From assembly GCF_001544835.2 (NCBI RefSeq), contig NZ_FCNX02000003.1:310001-374000 (forward strand): a DNA stretch of 64,000 nt, in the 5' to 3' direction. The notes under the pieces were generated by a model. The model was not told the origin of the DNA and ran no database searches. It saw only the letters and a list, made by a program, of their open reading frames with translations. This document shows, piece by piece, positions 1 to 8,789 of this stretch. The DNA is from Caballeronia fortuita (GTDB lineage Bacteria > Pseudomonadota > Gammaproteobacteria > Burkholderiales > Burkholderiaceae). A program made the position numbers and the translations under genes. Every line of letters begins with the position of its first letter. Position 1 is the stretch's first letter.

Positions 1-1
1 C

Positions 2-202
2 GTGCACGCCACGCACAACGTTTGCACGCATCAGTTCGCGCTGTTGAGCGATGGCTATATGGAAGACGGATGCATCGAATGTCCGCTGCATCAGGGGCGT
101 TTTGACATCCGCACGGGCGCCGCGCAGTGTGCGCCGGTCACGCAGCCGATCCGCGTGTACGGCGTGCAGGTGGAAGGCGGCGAGATCTACGTCGATCTCT
201 GA
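2..202 (+). CDS. Rieske [2Fe-2S] ferredoxin of the PicB oxygenase, 5' truncated by window edge
   Basis: This is the last 66 residues of a small Rieske ferredoxin; the start lies outside the window. The visible cluster motif is CTH at residues 8-10 of the fragment and CPLH about 18 residues later, the C-x-H...C-x2-H ligand set of Rieske centres. Such ferredoxins are normally about 100-110 residues, so roughly 40 are missing. It should carry electrons from the reductase directly downstream (14 bp gap) to the oxygenase alpha subunit. By position it corresponds to the ferredoxin of the four-component 6-hydroxypicolinate 3-monooxygenase (PicB); that assignment rests on the neighbouring genes, not on this fragment. 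Confidence 0.85.
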   Translation: MHATHNVCTHQFALLSDGYMEDGCIECPLHQGRFDIRTGAAQCAPVTQPIRVYGVQVEGGEIYVDL

Positions 203-216
203 TACGCGTGAAGACC

Positions 217-1461
217 ATGACGCAGACTGTACTCATCATCGGCGCGGGGCAGGCGGGTGCGCGCGCGGCGCAGGCGTTGCGCACGCACGGTTACGAAGGG
301 CGCATCGTGCTTGCCGGCGATGAACGTCATGCTCCGTATGAAAGGCCGCCGCTGTCCAAGGACGTGCTCATCGCACCGGACGACGACGATTGCTTCAAGG
401 GCTGGGTACATACCGCCGAGCTTTACGTCGATGCGCGCATCGAATGGCTCAACGATCGTGTGTTGAAGCTCGATACCCAAGCGCATGTCGCGATGCTCGA
501 ACGCAGCGGCGCATTGCGCTACGACCATTGTCTCCTGACGACGGGCGGCCGCGCGCGCCAATTGCCGGGCGCGATCGAAGGCCCGCATGTCTTCTATCTG
601 CGTACGCTCGACGATGCGATGCGTCTGCGTGCGCGGCTCGCCACCGCGCGATCGGTCGCCGTGATCGGCGGCGGATTTCTGGGGCTGGAATTTGCGGCGA
701 GCGCGCGAACGCGCGGCATCGACGTCAGCGTGTTCGAAACGGGATCGAGCTTGTTGGCACGAGCATTGCCGCCGGTGCTCTCCGAACGTTTGCGCACGAA
801 GCACGAGTCGCACGGCGTGCGCTTCATGTTCGATGCGAAGGCGCTGCAAGTCGACGCGCACGCAACCGGCGTGCAGATCAACGCGGAGAGCTTCGATCTG
901 TGCGTGATCGCCATCGGACAGACGCCGAACGACGAACTCGCGCGAGACGCGGGCATGACGACGAATAACGGCATCGTCGTCGATCGTCATTGCCGCACAT
1001 CCGCGCCCGATGTCTACGCGGCAGGCGATTGCGCGAACTTTCCGTTCGGCGAGAACGATCGCGCGACGCGTCTCGAATCGTGGCAGAACGCGCAGGAACA
1101 GGCGATCGTCGCGGCGCGCAATATCACCGGCGATGCAGTCGCCTATGCGCCGACGCCGTGGTTCTGGACCGATCAATTCGACTGGAACATCCAGATGCTC
1201 GGCCTGCCGGATAGCGCGGCCGATCGATGGATCGAACGCGCGGGCGCCGATGGCAGGACCGTGCTCATGGGCCTGCGCGATGGCGTCATCGCTCAGGTTG
1301 TCGCGATCAATCAGGGGGGCGAGTTGCGTGCGATAAGACGGCTCGTCGAAGAGGGCGTGCCGGTGGACGCCGCCATGCTCGCGGACCCCACGATCAAGCT
1401 GCGTCAGCTCGATAAGCTGCTTCGCTCCACACACTCGGGAGATCAAGGTGTACTCGTCTGA
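217..1461 (+). CDS. FAD/NAD(P)-dependent ferredoxin reductase of the PicB Rieske oxygenase system
   Basis: A 414-residue pyridine-nucleotide-disulfide-type reductase. The N-terminal FAD dinucleotide motif is VLIIGAGQAG, the NAD(P) motif VAVIGGGFLGLEFA lies mid-protein, and a third FAD motif with VYAAGDCA follows. The length and the C-terminal reductase domain match the BphA4/AndAa class that feeds Rieske ferredoxins. I chose ATG 217; a GTG at 208 in the same frame is possible. The gene overlaps the oxygenase alpha gene by 14 bp, so the two are probably translationally coupled. Inferred role: NAD(P)H to Rieske ferredoxin electron transfer for hydroxylating 6-hydroxypicolinate. Confidence 0.9.
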   Translation: MTQTVLIIGAGQAGARAAQALRTHGYEGRIVLAGDERHAPYERPPLSKDVLIAPDDDDCFKGWVHTAELYVDARIEWLNDRVLKLDTQAHVAMLERSGALRYDHCLLTTGGRARQLPGAIEGPHVFYLRTLDDAMRLRARLATARSVAVIGGGFLGLEFAASARTRGIDVSVFETGSSLLARALPPVLSERLRTKHESHGVRFMFDAKALQVDAHATGVQINAESFDLCVIAIGQTPNDELARDAGMTTNNGIVVDRHCRTSAPDVYAAGDCANFPFGENDRATRLESWQNAQEQAIVAARNITGDAVAYAPTPWFWTDQFDWNIQMLGLPDSAADRWIERAGADGRTVLMGLRDGVIAQVVAINQGGELRAIRRLVEEGVPVDAAMLADPTIKLRQLDKLLRSTHSGDQGVLV

Positions 1462-2740
1462 AACGATCATCGGCGTTCATACGCCTCAATCCAAGAATCC
1501 GCCGATCGAAGGTCTCGCGTGGCCCGAAGAAGGGCTGCAATGCATCCCCGACTGGGTCTATACGAGCGAAGCCGTCTATGCACGCGAGGTCGAACGCATC
1601 TTTCATGGCCGCACCTGGAACTTCGTCGCGCTCGAAGCGGAAGTGCCGAACGCGGGCGACTACAAGCGCTCGTATGTCGGACCGACGCCGGTTGTCGTAT
1701 CGCGCGCGGAAGACGGCTCGATCAACGTGTTCGAGAATCGTTGCGCGCATCGCGGCGCGGAGTTCTGCCGTCACAGCCGCGGCAACAACAAGGAGTTCGT
1801 GTGCCCGTATCACCAATGGTCGTATGACCTCAAGGGCAATCTGCAAGGCGTGCCGTTCAGACGCGGCGTGAACAAGCTCGGCGGCATGCCGAAAGACTTC
1901 CGCAACGACGCGCACGGCTTGCGCAAACTCGCGGTCGCGACACGCAACGGCGTTGTGTTCGCATCGTTTTCGCACGACATGGAATCGCTCGAAGACTATC
2001 TCACGCCCGAGATTCTCGAAGACTTCGACGCCGTGTTCAACGGCAAGCGTCTGCGCGTGCTCGGCTTCTACAAGAACGAGCTGCCGTGCAACTGGAAGAT
2101 GTATCACGAGAACCTGAAGGATCCGTATCACGCGACGCTGCTGCATTCGTTCCTCGTGGTGTTCGGCTTGCTCGTGGCGGGCAATCGTTCCGCGATGGTC
2201 GCCGACAGCAAGTACGGCATCCACGGCACGATGGCCTCCGCGAAAAGCGAATCGCTGTATGCCACCATCGACGAGGACAAGAAGAAGGAGATGCGCTCCT
2301 TCCACGACGGCATGACCTTGCGCGATGAACGCTTCCTCGAATTCATCAAGGAGTTCGATTCCGAATGGTCAGTGACGATGCAGACCATCTGGCCGAATCT
2401 CATCGTGCAGCGCGAGATGAATACGCTCGGCGTGCGCCATATCGTGCCGAACGGCCCCAACAGCATGATCATGCTCTGGACCATGTTCGGCTATGAAGAC
2501 GACACCGAAGACATGGTGCGGCACCGTTTGCGTCAAGGCAATCTGATGGGACCGTCGGGCTTTCTCGGCCTCGAAGACAACGAAGCGATGAAGTTCGTGC
2601 AGGAAGGCGTGCGCCGTTCGGTGAGCGAGCGCAGCGTCATCAAGCTCGACGGAGACAAGATCGGCACCGCCGACAACCTCATCTCCGAAGCGGCCATTCG
2701 CGCCATGTACAAACATTATCGTGAAGTGATGGAGTTCTAG
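1448..2740 (+). CDS. Rieske non-heme iron oxygenase alpha subunit (PicB, 6-hydroxypicolinate 3-monooxygenase, probable)
   Basis: This 430-residue catalytic subunit has a Rieske ligand set at Cys99, His101, Cys119 and His122, and a mononuclear iron site in NLKDPYHATLLH with His228 and His233 and the bridging Asp225. The third iron ligand should lie near the acidic LEDNE segment. It starts with GTG at 1448, inside the reductase gene, and stops one base before the beta subunit. The family includes salicylate 5-hydroxylase and anthranilate dioxygenase alpha subunits, so fold and chemistry are firm. The substrate is inferred from the complete set of pic-type downstream genes: 3-hydroxylation of 6-hydroxypicolinate to 3,6-dihydroxypicolinate. 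Confidence 0.88.
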   Translation: MYSSETIIGVHTPQSKNPPIEGLAWPEEGLQCIPDWVYTSEAVYAREVERIFHGRTWNFVALEAEVPNAGDYKRSYVGPTPVVVSRAEDGSINVFENRCAHRGAEFCRHSRGNNKEFVCPYHQWSYDLKGNLQGVPFRRGVNKLGGMPKDFRNDAHGLRKLAVATRNGVVFASFSHDMESLEDYLTPEILEDFDAVFNGKRLRVLGFYKNELPCNWKMYHENLKDPYHATLLHSFLVVFGLLVAGNRSAMVADSKYGIHGTMASAKSESLYATIDEDKKKEMRSFHDGMTLRDERFLEFIKEFDSEWSVTMQTIWPNLIVQREMNTLGVRHIVPNGPNSMIMLWTMFGYEDDTEDMVRHRLRQGNLMGPSGFLGLEDNEAMKFVQEGVRRSVSERSVIKLDGDKIGTADNLISEAAIRAMYKHYREVMEF

Positions 2741-3250
2741 ATGTTGCCAGGATTCGAGAAACAGGACATCGCGCACGACAAGGCGCTCATCGCGCGCGCG
2801 GCGGTCGAGGACTTTCACGCCGAATACTGCGCGGCGCTCGATGGCGGCGACATCGAACGCTGGCCGGAATTCTTCACCGAGAACTGTCTTTATCGCGTGA
2901 CCGAGTATGAGAACGCCGCGAACGGCTATCCCGTCGGGCTCGTCTATGCGGAAGGGCGCAACATGCTGCGCGATCGCGCGGTGGCCATCGCACGCACGCA
3001 GATGTTCGCGCCGCGCCAGATGCTGCACTTCGTCTCGAACGTGCGCATTCTGAACGCGACCGACGAGGAGATCGTCGCGCAGAGCAACTACATGCTGCTG
3101 CAAACGCTCGTGGAAGGCGCAACGACCTTGCATCAGGCAGGCCGTCTTTTTGACCGGTTCGCACGCAATGGTAACGTGCTTCTTCTGAAGGAAAGACAGG
3201 CGGTCTACGATACCGCGATGATCGCCAACGATCTCGCTTACCCCGTCTGA
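2741..3250 (+). CDS. Rieske oxygenase beta (small) subunit
   Basis: A 169-residue protein of the ring-hydroxylating dioxygenase beta family (SnoaL/NTF2-like cone fold). It shows the typical EDFHAEYCAALDGGDIERWPEFFTE opening motif split over the first 50 residues and a C-terminal KERQAVYDTA segment. The ATG follows the TAG stop of the alpha gene with no gap. It has no cofactor and should hold the alpha subunits in an alpha3beta3 hexamer. It belongs to the same transcription unit as the ferredoxin, reductase and alpha genes. Confidence 0.88.
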   Translation: MLPGFEKQDIAHDKALIARAAVEDFHAEYCAALDGGDIERWPEFFTENCLYRVTEYENAANGYPVGLVYAEGRNMLRDRAVAIARTQMFAPRQMLHFVSNVRILNATDEEIVAQSNYMLLQTLVEGATTLHQAGRLFDRFARNGNVLLLKERQAVYDTAMIANDLAYPV

Positions 3251-3270
3251 ACCTCGCTGGGAGAGAGCGC

Positions 3271-5676
3271 ATGAGTGAATCGGAACACATGGAAGCGCCG
3301 GCCGAAAGCGGTGGCGTCGGCGCGCGCGTGAGGCGTCGCGAAGACGAACGGCATCTGCATGGCAAGGGCAAGTTCGTCGCGGACTACACATTCCCCGACT
3401 TGCAGGAAGTGGCGTTCCTGCGCAGTCCGGTTGCGCATGCGCGCATCGTCCGTATCGGCAAGCCGGCGGATCGCGCGGGGCAAGTGATCGTGCGCGGCGA
3501 CATGCAAGGCGCGACCGATATCGTCGCCGATTCGAGTCTGCCCACATACAAGCCATCGTCGCATCCGCCGCTCGCGTCGGGCAAGGTGCGTTTCGTCGGC
3601 GAACCCATTGCGATGTGCTTTGCGAAGACGCGCGCGCAAGCGGAAGACATCGCAGAAGAAGTCGAACTCGATCTCGACGAACTGCCGGCGTTCCCGAACG
3701 CGTTCGTTGCACGCGACCGTACCGATGTGCGCGTGCACGATCACTGGACCGACAATCTCTTTCTCGACCTCAAGGCCGACATCGACTTCGACGAGCGTTC
3801 GAAAGACGCGCCCGTCGTCGTGAAGCAGAAGGTCGATCTCGCGCGTCAATGCATGGTGCCGATGGAAGGCAAGGCCGTGCTCGCGTACTGGGATCACACG
3901 CATTCGCAACTCGTCGTCATCACGTCGACGCAAGTGCCGCACATGATTCGCACGGTGCTCTCGCAATGTCTCGGCATCGATCATGCGCAAGTGCGCGTCA
4001 TCTCGCCCGATGTCGGCGGCGCGTTTGGCTACAAGTGCGTGCTGCAGCAGGAAGAGTTGTGCATCGCGTGGCTTGCGCTGACTTACAAGAAGCCATTTCG
4101 TTTCATCGAGGACCGGCGCGAACATCTGATCGCCGGCGCGAACTCGCGTCAGCATCATTACGAACTCACCGCTTACGCCGATAAGAACGGCCGCTTGCTG
4201 GCACTCGATGCAGAGCTGCTGATCGACGGCGGCGCGTATTCCGCATGGCCCTTCACGATCGGTCTCGAAACGGGACAGGCGCTCGGCAATCTTCCCGGAC
4301 CCTACGATTTCAGGGGTTATCGTTGCCGCACGCAATGCGCGGCGACGAACAAGCCGGGCTTCCTGCCGTATCGCGGCGTGGCGCGCACAGGCGTGTGCTT
4401 CGCGATCGAACTGACGATGGACGCCATCGCGCGCGCCGTCGGGCGCGAAGCATGGGAAGTGCGTCACGACAACCTCGTGCGCGGCGCGGACATGCCTTAC
4501 ACGAACGTCGTGAAGAAGCACTACGACAGCGGCGACTTCCAGGAAAGCCTGCGACGCGCGGTAGCGCAACTCGATGTGCCCAAGTGGCGCGCGCGGCAAA
4601 AGTCGGGCGAGAAGGATGGCCGGCTCGTCGGCATCGGTTTCGCGACGTTCACCGAGCAATCCGCGCATGGCACCGCGGTGTTCGCATCGTGGGGTCTGCC
4701 GGTCGTGCCGGGCTACGATCTCGCGACCGTTCGCATTACCGCCGATGGCGGTCTCGAAGTGCGCGCGGGCATACACTCGCACGGTCAGGGCATGGAGACG
4801 ACGCTCGCGCAGATCGCGAACGAAGTGCTCGGCGTGCCGCTGCAGAAGATCAAGGTCGTGCATGGCGATACCGCGCTCACGCCGTATTCGACGGGCACGT
4901 ATGCATCGCGCAGCATCGTGATGGCGGGCGGCGCGGTTGCGACGACATGCCGCGAGCTCCTGCCGCGCCTCGTTCTCATCGGCGCGCATCTGCTCGGCGA
5001 AGCACGCGACGCGGTGCGTTTCGAGCACGGCGAAGTGATCGGCGCAACGGGGCGCGTGTCGATCGAAGACATCGCGTCCGCATGGTATCTGCGGCCCGAA
5101 CGCCTGCCCGCCGATGTGAACCTGGCGGGCCTCGAAGCGACGCAAGGCTTCAAACCGAAGGTCGATACGGGCGCGTTCAGTTATGCGACGCACGCGGCGG
5201 CGGTCGCCGTCGATCCGAAGACGGGCGATGTCGAGATCCTGGATTATGTGATCGTCGAAGATTGCGGACGCATGATCAATCCGATGGTCGTCGAAGGACA
5301 GACGATAGGCGGCACGGCGCAGGGCATCGGCACCGCATTCTATGAAGAGACGCTCTACGACGACAACGCGCAACCGCTCACGTCGACGCTCGCCGATTAC
5401 ATGCTGCCCGGACCGACGGAGTTGCCGTCGCTCAAGATCATTCATATGGAAACGCCGTCGCCTTATACCGAGTTCGGCGCGAAGGGCGTGGGCGAAGGCG
5501 GTGCGATCGCGCCGCCGGCCGCGCTCTTCAATGCCGTCAACGATGCGCTCGTGCCGATCGGCGCGAGCGTATCGGAAACGCCGTTGACGCCGCGTCGTCT
5601 GCTTGCGGCGATCCATGCGGCGAACGCGCGCAAGGCGGCGAGCAAGGAAGAACTGAGTCAGGAGGTGGCGGGATGA
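3271..5676 (+). CDS. Molybdenum hydroxylase large subunit (PicA, picolinate dehydrogenase, probable)
   Basis: An 801-residue molybdopterin-binding subunit of the xanthine dehydrogenase/CoxL family. Signature segments are DVGGAFGYK near residue 248, HSHGQGMETTLAQI near 505, and the C-terminal GAKGVGEGGA near 740, which carries the family's catalytic glutamate. ATG 3271 follows a GGGAGAG ribosome site. It overlaps the FAD subunit gene by ATGA. In picolinate degraders the corresponding complex hydroxylates picolinate at C6 with water as oxygen donor. Fold and cofactor are certain from sequence; the picolinate substrate is an inference from the gene set. Confidence 0.9.
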   Translation: MSESEHMEAPAESGGVGARVRRREDERHLHGKGKFVADYTFPDLQEVAFLRSPVAHARIVRIGKPADRAGQVIVRGDMQGATDIVADSSLPTYKPSSHPPLASGKVRFVGEPIAMCFAKTRAQAEDIAEEVELDLDELPAFPNAFVARDRTDVRVHDHWTDNLFLDLKADIDFDERSKDAPVVVKQKVDLARQCMVPMEGKAVLAYWDHTHSQLVVITSTQVPHMIRTVLSQCLGIDHAQVRVISPDVGGAFGYKCVLQQEELCIAWLALTYKKPFRFIEDRREHLIAGANSRQHHYELTAYADKNGRLLALDAELLIDGGAYSAWPFTIGLETGQALGNLPGPYDFRGYRCRTQCAATNKPGFLPYRGVARTGVCFAIELTMDAIARAVGREAWEVRHDNLVRGADMPYTNVVKKHYDSGDFQESLRRAVAQLDVPKWRARQKSGEKDGRLVGIGFATFTEQSAHGTAVFASWGLPVVPGYDLATVRITADGGLEVRAGIHSHGQGMETTLAQIANEVLGVPLQKIKVVHGDTALTPYSTGTYASRSIVMAGGAVATTCRELLPRLVLIGAHLLGEARDAVRFEHGEVIGATGRVSIEDIASAWYLRPERLPADVNLAGLEATQGFKPKVDTGAFSYATHAAAVAVDPKTGDVEILDYVIVEDCGRMINPMVVEGQTIGGTAQGIGTAFYEETLYDDNAQPLTSTLADYMLPGPTELPSLKIIHMETPSPYTEFGAKGVGEGGAIAPPAALFNAVNDALVPIGASVSETPLTPRRLLAAIHAANARKAASKEELSQEVAG

Positions 5677-6509
5677 AAGCCGCTGCGTTCGAATATGTGA
5701 GGGCGACGTCGTTGCCCGATGCGCTCAGGGAACTGAGCGGCGCGAAGCCGATATCCGGCAGCCAGTCGATGGGCCCGATGCTCAATCTGCGTCTCGCGCG
5801 GCCGGGACGTGTCGTCGATGTCTCGCGCATTGCGGATTTGCGCAGCGTGTCGGAAGCGGGCGAATACGTGCGCATCGGCGCTTCAGTCACGCATGCCGAG
5901 ATCGAGGATGGCAAGCATGCGCTGCTGCGTCATCCGTTCATGCAGCATGTCGCGGGCGGCATCGCGTATCGTGCGATACGCAATCGCGGGACGATCGGCG
6001 GCAGTCTCGCACATGCCGATCCCGCTGCCGACTGGCCGCTCGCATTGTCCGCGCTCGATGCGCGTCTGGAACTGTCGAAGGCAGGCGGCACGCGGCAAGT
6101 GCGCGCGAGCGAGTTCATGCTCGGCGCATTCACGACGTTGCTCGAAGACGGCGAGATCATCACTGCCGTGTTGATGCCGAAGCTCGGCCCGACGTTGCGC
6201 TGGGGCTATTACAAGCTGTGCCGCAAGACGGGCGAATTTGCGCATGCGAGCGCGGCCGCGGCCTTCGATGCACGCACGGGACTCGCCCGCATCGTGCTCG
6301 GCGCGCTCGATGGACCGCCGGGCGCACTCGACGATCTCGCACGACAGATCGCGCAACGCGGCCCCGACGCCGCTACCACAGATGCGCTCATGCAGGCCGT
6401 GACGAACGCGATGCCCAACGCCGACGCCATCGACAGGCAGATGCACACGGCCGCGCTCGAACGTTGTCTCGCGCAGGCGTTCGGCGTATCGAACGCGCAT
6501 CCCGTTTAG
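5673..6509 (+). CDS. Molybdenum hydroxylase FAD-binding medium subunit (PicA)
   Basis: A 278-residue CoxM-type subunit. It shows the FAD-binding sequence ISGSQSMGPMLNLRLARP near residues 27-45 and the second flavin motif NRGTIGGSLAHADPAADWP near residues 105-125, followed by the CO dehydrogenase flavoprotein C-terminal domain. Start and stop overlap the large-subunit gene by four bases (ATGA), indicating coupled translation. It passes electrons from the iron-sulfur subunit to the acceptor. A TCAGGGAACTGA palindrome sits inside its first 65 bases; see the rejected list. Confidence 0.9.
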   Translation: MKAAAFEYVRATSLPDALRELSGAKPISGSQSMGPMLNLRLARPGRVVDVSRIADLRSVSEAGEYVRIGASVTHAEIEDGKHALLRHPFMQHVAGGIAYRAIRNRGTIGGSLAHADPAADWPLALSALDARLELSKAGGTRQVRASEFMLGAFTTLLEDGEIITAVLMPKLGPTLRWGYYKLCRKTGEFAHASAAAAFDARTGLARIVLGALDGPPGALDDLARQIAQRGPDAATTDALMQAVTNAMPNADAIDRQMHTAALERCLAQAFGVSNAHPV

Positions 6510-6528
6510 AAGATCAGAAGAGACTGCA

Positions 6529-7719
6529 ATGTCCGTCATCGAACTCACCATCAACGACCGATCCGTATGCAGCGATATCGAATCGCGTGTGCATCTCGGC
6601 GACTTCCTTCGCGACACGCACAACCTTACCGGCACGCATCTCGGTTGTGAGCATGGCGTGTGCGGCGCATGCACCGTGCTCGTCGATGGCGAGCCGGTGC
6701 GCTCGTGCATCACGTTCGCCGTCGCGTGCGAAAAGCAGAAGGTTCGCACCATCGAAGGCTTCGACGACGACGAGCTGATGAAGCGCCTGCGCCGCTCGTT
6801 CTCGATTCATCATGGCTTGCAATGCGGCTACTGCACGCCCGGCATGCTGATTACCGCGCGCGATATCGTGCAACGCTTTCCCGATGCCGACGAAGCGCGC
6901 ATCCGGCTCGAACTCTCGGGCAATCTGTGCCGATGCACGGGCTATATGGGCATGGTCGCGGCGATCAAGGCGGTGCTCGCGGATCTGAAGGACAACCCGA
7001 CTGAGCAAGCGCCCGCTGCACGCGCAATAACGATCGATGCGACGGTCGCCGCGCCCGCGTTCGAGACGTTCGCGGCAGCGCCGTCGGCGGCGCCGCAAGC
7101 GCCGGCGTCCGCGAGTGCGGCACCCGTCGATCAACCCGCTGCGCTTCGCAAAGGCTGGACCGCGATCGACGATAGCTTCGTCGTGCCCTTCGCGCTCGAC
7201 AAGGTGTGGGCGTTCATGGGCGATCTGCCTTCGGTCACGTCCTGTCTTCCGGGCGCGGAACTCGTCGAGCACGATGGCGAAAGCGTGAAGGGCAAGATCG
7301 CGATCAAGTTCGGTCCGATGTCGGCGAACTTCGCGGGCGCGGCGCGCCTCGAACGCGACGACGCCGCGCATCGCGCGGTCATGCGCGGCGCGGGGCAGGA
7401 CAACATCAGCCGTTCGCGCGCGAATGGCGACGTGACGTATGCGCTGACGAGCGAAGACGATGGCGCACGAACGCGTGTCGCCGTCACGCTCGAATACATG
7501 TTGCAAGGACCGCTCGCGCAGTTTTCGCGTTCCGGTCTCGTGAAGGATTTCGTGCGTCGCATGATCGCGGATTTCGGCGCGCGCATCACGGCGCAACTCG
7601 GCGGAGGCGACGCGCCCGAAGCAGCGGCAGCGGCATCGTCGGCGAAATTCAATGCGGGCAGCCTCGTATGGAGCGTCGTCTGGGGGCGCATCAAGCGGCT
7701 TTTCGGAAAGGGCGATTAA
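6529..7719 (+). CDS. Molybdenum hydroxylase [2Fe-2S] small subunit fused to a C-terminal CoxG/SRPBCC domain (PicA)
   Basis: At 396 residues this is more than twice the usual length of the small subunit (about 160). Residues 1-160 are the normal two-cluster subunit: CEHGVCGACTVLVDG with its later Cys for the ferredoxin-like cluster, then CGYCTPGM and LSGNLCRCTGY for the helical cluster. A linker rich in Ala and Pro (about 165-205) joins a second domain with FALDKVWAFMGDLPSVTSCLPGAE and a series of beta-strands, typical of CoxG (SRPBCC fold). The protein ends in a hydrophobic and basic tail (WSVVWGRIKRLFGKGD) that could touch the membrane. CoxG proteins are linked to membrane recruitment of CO dehydrogenase, so the fusion may anchor the enzyme; that is inference. 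Confidence 0.9.
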   Translation: MSVIELTINDRSVCSDIESRVHLGDFLRDTHNLTGTHLGCEHGVCGACTVLVDGEPVRSCITFAVACEKQKVRTIEGFDDDELMKRLRRSFSIHHGLQCGYCTPGMLITARDIVQRFPDADEARIRLELSGNLCRCTGYMGMVAAIKAVLADLKDNPTEQAPAARAITIDATVAAPAFETFAAAPSAAPQAPASASAAPVDQPAALRKGWTAIDDSFVVPFALDKVWAFMGDLPSVTSCLPGAELVEHDGESVKGKIAIKFGPMSANFAGAARLERDDAAHRAVMRGAGQDNISRSRANGDVTYALTSEDDGARTRVAVTLEYMLQGPLAQFSRSGLVKDFVRRMIADFGARITAQLGGGDAPEAAAAASSAKFNAGSLVWSVVWGRIKRLFGKGD

Positions 7720-7759
7720 GCTTGCATGACGAGCCGCGCGAGGTTCGTCGTTCGATCAT

Positions 7760-7779
7760 ATCGTCAGCCTACTGATCAA
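7760..7779 (+). promoter_or_regulatory. Candidate PicR (MarR) operator upstream of picC
   Basis: The sequence ATCGTCAGCCTACTGATCAA contains the core TCAGCCTACTGA (7764-7775), whose half-sites TCAG and CTGA are inverted repeats. The same core occurs in the picR-transporter intergenic region at 14326-14337 and 14453-14464. It lies just upstream of the ribosome site of picC and inside the only notable gap (71 bp) in the run of catabolic genes. A repressor bound here would block a picC promoter. My recollection, unverified, is that the published PicR motif of Alcaligenes faecalis is TCAG-N4-CTNN, which this fits. Confidence 0.7.
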
Positions 7780-7790
7780 ATGGAGTTCAA

Positions 7791-8756
7791 ATGAGCAAGC
7801 GGATTCGCAAGATCGCCCTCGAAGAGCATTTCGGCACGCCGGGTTTTCAGGGTTATTCGAAGAGTTTCACGCAGCATATCGCGCCCGAGGTCCTGCGCGA
7901 TCTTGCCGCGCGCCTCGCTGATTTCGACGAGCAGCGCATCGTCGAGATGGACCGCGCGGGCATCGACTACACGATTCTTTCGCAGACCGGGCCGAGCGTG
8001 CAGGGCGAACCCGATGCCGCGCTCGCGATCAGTCGCGCGAAAGAGAGCAATGACTTTCTTGCGCAGCAGATCGCGCGTCATCCGTCGCGCTTCGGCGGCT
8101 TTGCAACCTTGCCGATGCACACCGCGCAAGCCGCATCCGATGAACTCACGCGTGCGGTCCGCGAACTCGGCTTCAAGGGCGCGCTCGTCAACGGTCATAC
8201 GCTCGGCACGTATTACGACGACCGCGCCTACGATCCCTTCTGGGCGACGATGCAGGACCTCGACGTGCCCTTGTATCTGCATCCAACCGATGCGTTCGTG
8301 AATCCGCGCGTGCTCGATGGTCATCCCGAACTCACCGGCGCGACATGGGGCTGGGGCGTCGAAACCGGCAGCCACGCACTGCGCCTGCTCTTCAGCGGCG
8401 TGTTCGATCGCTTCCCGAATCTGAAGATCATTCTCGGTCACATGGGCGAAGGTCTGCCGTTTTTGCGCTGGCGTTTCGACAGCCGCTTCGCCGTGTACTC
8501 GCATGGCGTGAGCCTCGAACGCGCGCCTTCCGATTACATCGGCACGAACATCCTCATCACGACCTCGGGCGTGTGCTCGGCGCCCGCGCTCATCGGCGCG
8601 ATCGGCGAGATGGGCGCGCAGGCGGTGATGTTCTCGGTGGACTATCCGTATGAATCGACGCAGATCGCGGCGGACTTCATCGAACGCGCGCCGCTCGACG
8701 ACGCGACGCGCGCGCTGGTCTGCCACGGCAACGCGGAACGTCTCTTTCGCCTTTGA
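7791..8756 (+). CDS. picC: 3,6-dihydroxypicolinate decarboxylase (amidohydrolase-2 family)
   Basis: A 321-residue metal-dependent decarboxylase of the amidohydrolase-2 superfamily (gamma-resorcylate and ACMSD decarboxylase group). The N-terminal IALEEHF carries Glu11 and His13; further likely ligands are the His of YLHPTDAF (about 164), the His of ILGHMGEGLPF (about 217) and the Asp of SVDYPYES (about 284). This is the fold of PicC, which converts 3,6-dihydroxypicolinate to 2,5-dihydroxypyridine. It is followed by the complete 2,5-dihydroxypyridine to fumarate gene set, which strongly supports the substrate. The ATG lies just behind a candidate PicR operator. Confidence 0.87.
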   Translation: MSKRIRKIALEEHFGTPGFQGYSKSFTQHIAPEVLRDLAARLADFDEQRIVEMDRAGIDYTILSQTGPSVQGEPDAALAISRAKESNDFLAQQIARHPSRFGGFATLPMHTAQAASDELTRAVRELGFKGALVNGHTLGTYYDDRAYDPFWATMQDLDVPLYLHPTDAFVNPRVLDGHPELTGATWGWGVETGSHALRLLFSGVFDRFPNLKIILGHMGEGLPFLRWRFDSRFAVYSHGVSLERAPSDYIGTNILITTSGVCSAPALIGAIGEMGAQAVMFSVDYPYESTQIAADFIERAPLDDATRALVCHGNAERLFRL

Positions 8757-8789
8757 CATCACGAAGAACCCAAGGACATGGAGCAGCAT

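Noticed and set aside
755..770. TGGCACGAGCATTGCC, a near-perfect sigma-54 promoter match
   Set aside because: It lies deep inside the ferredoxin reductase gene with no start codon suitably placed behind it. I regard it as a chance match, and it is a warning that the site at 43913 also needs proof.
3238..5616. A very long open frame antisense to the molybdenum hydroxylase large subunit
   Set aside because: The translation is rich in Arg and His without any family motif, the typical mirror of a high-GC gene; the sense strand has clear catalytic motifs.
5725..5736. TCAGGGAACTGA, matching TCAG-N4-CTGA of the PicR sites
   Set aside because: It is within the coding sequence of the FAD subunit and lacks the C and T of the shared core TCAGCNTRCTGA, so it is more likely coincidence or a small mRNA hairpin.
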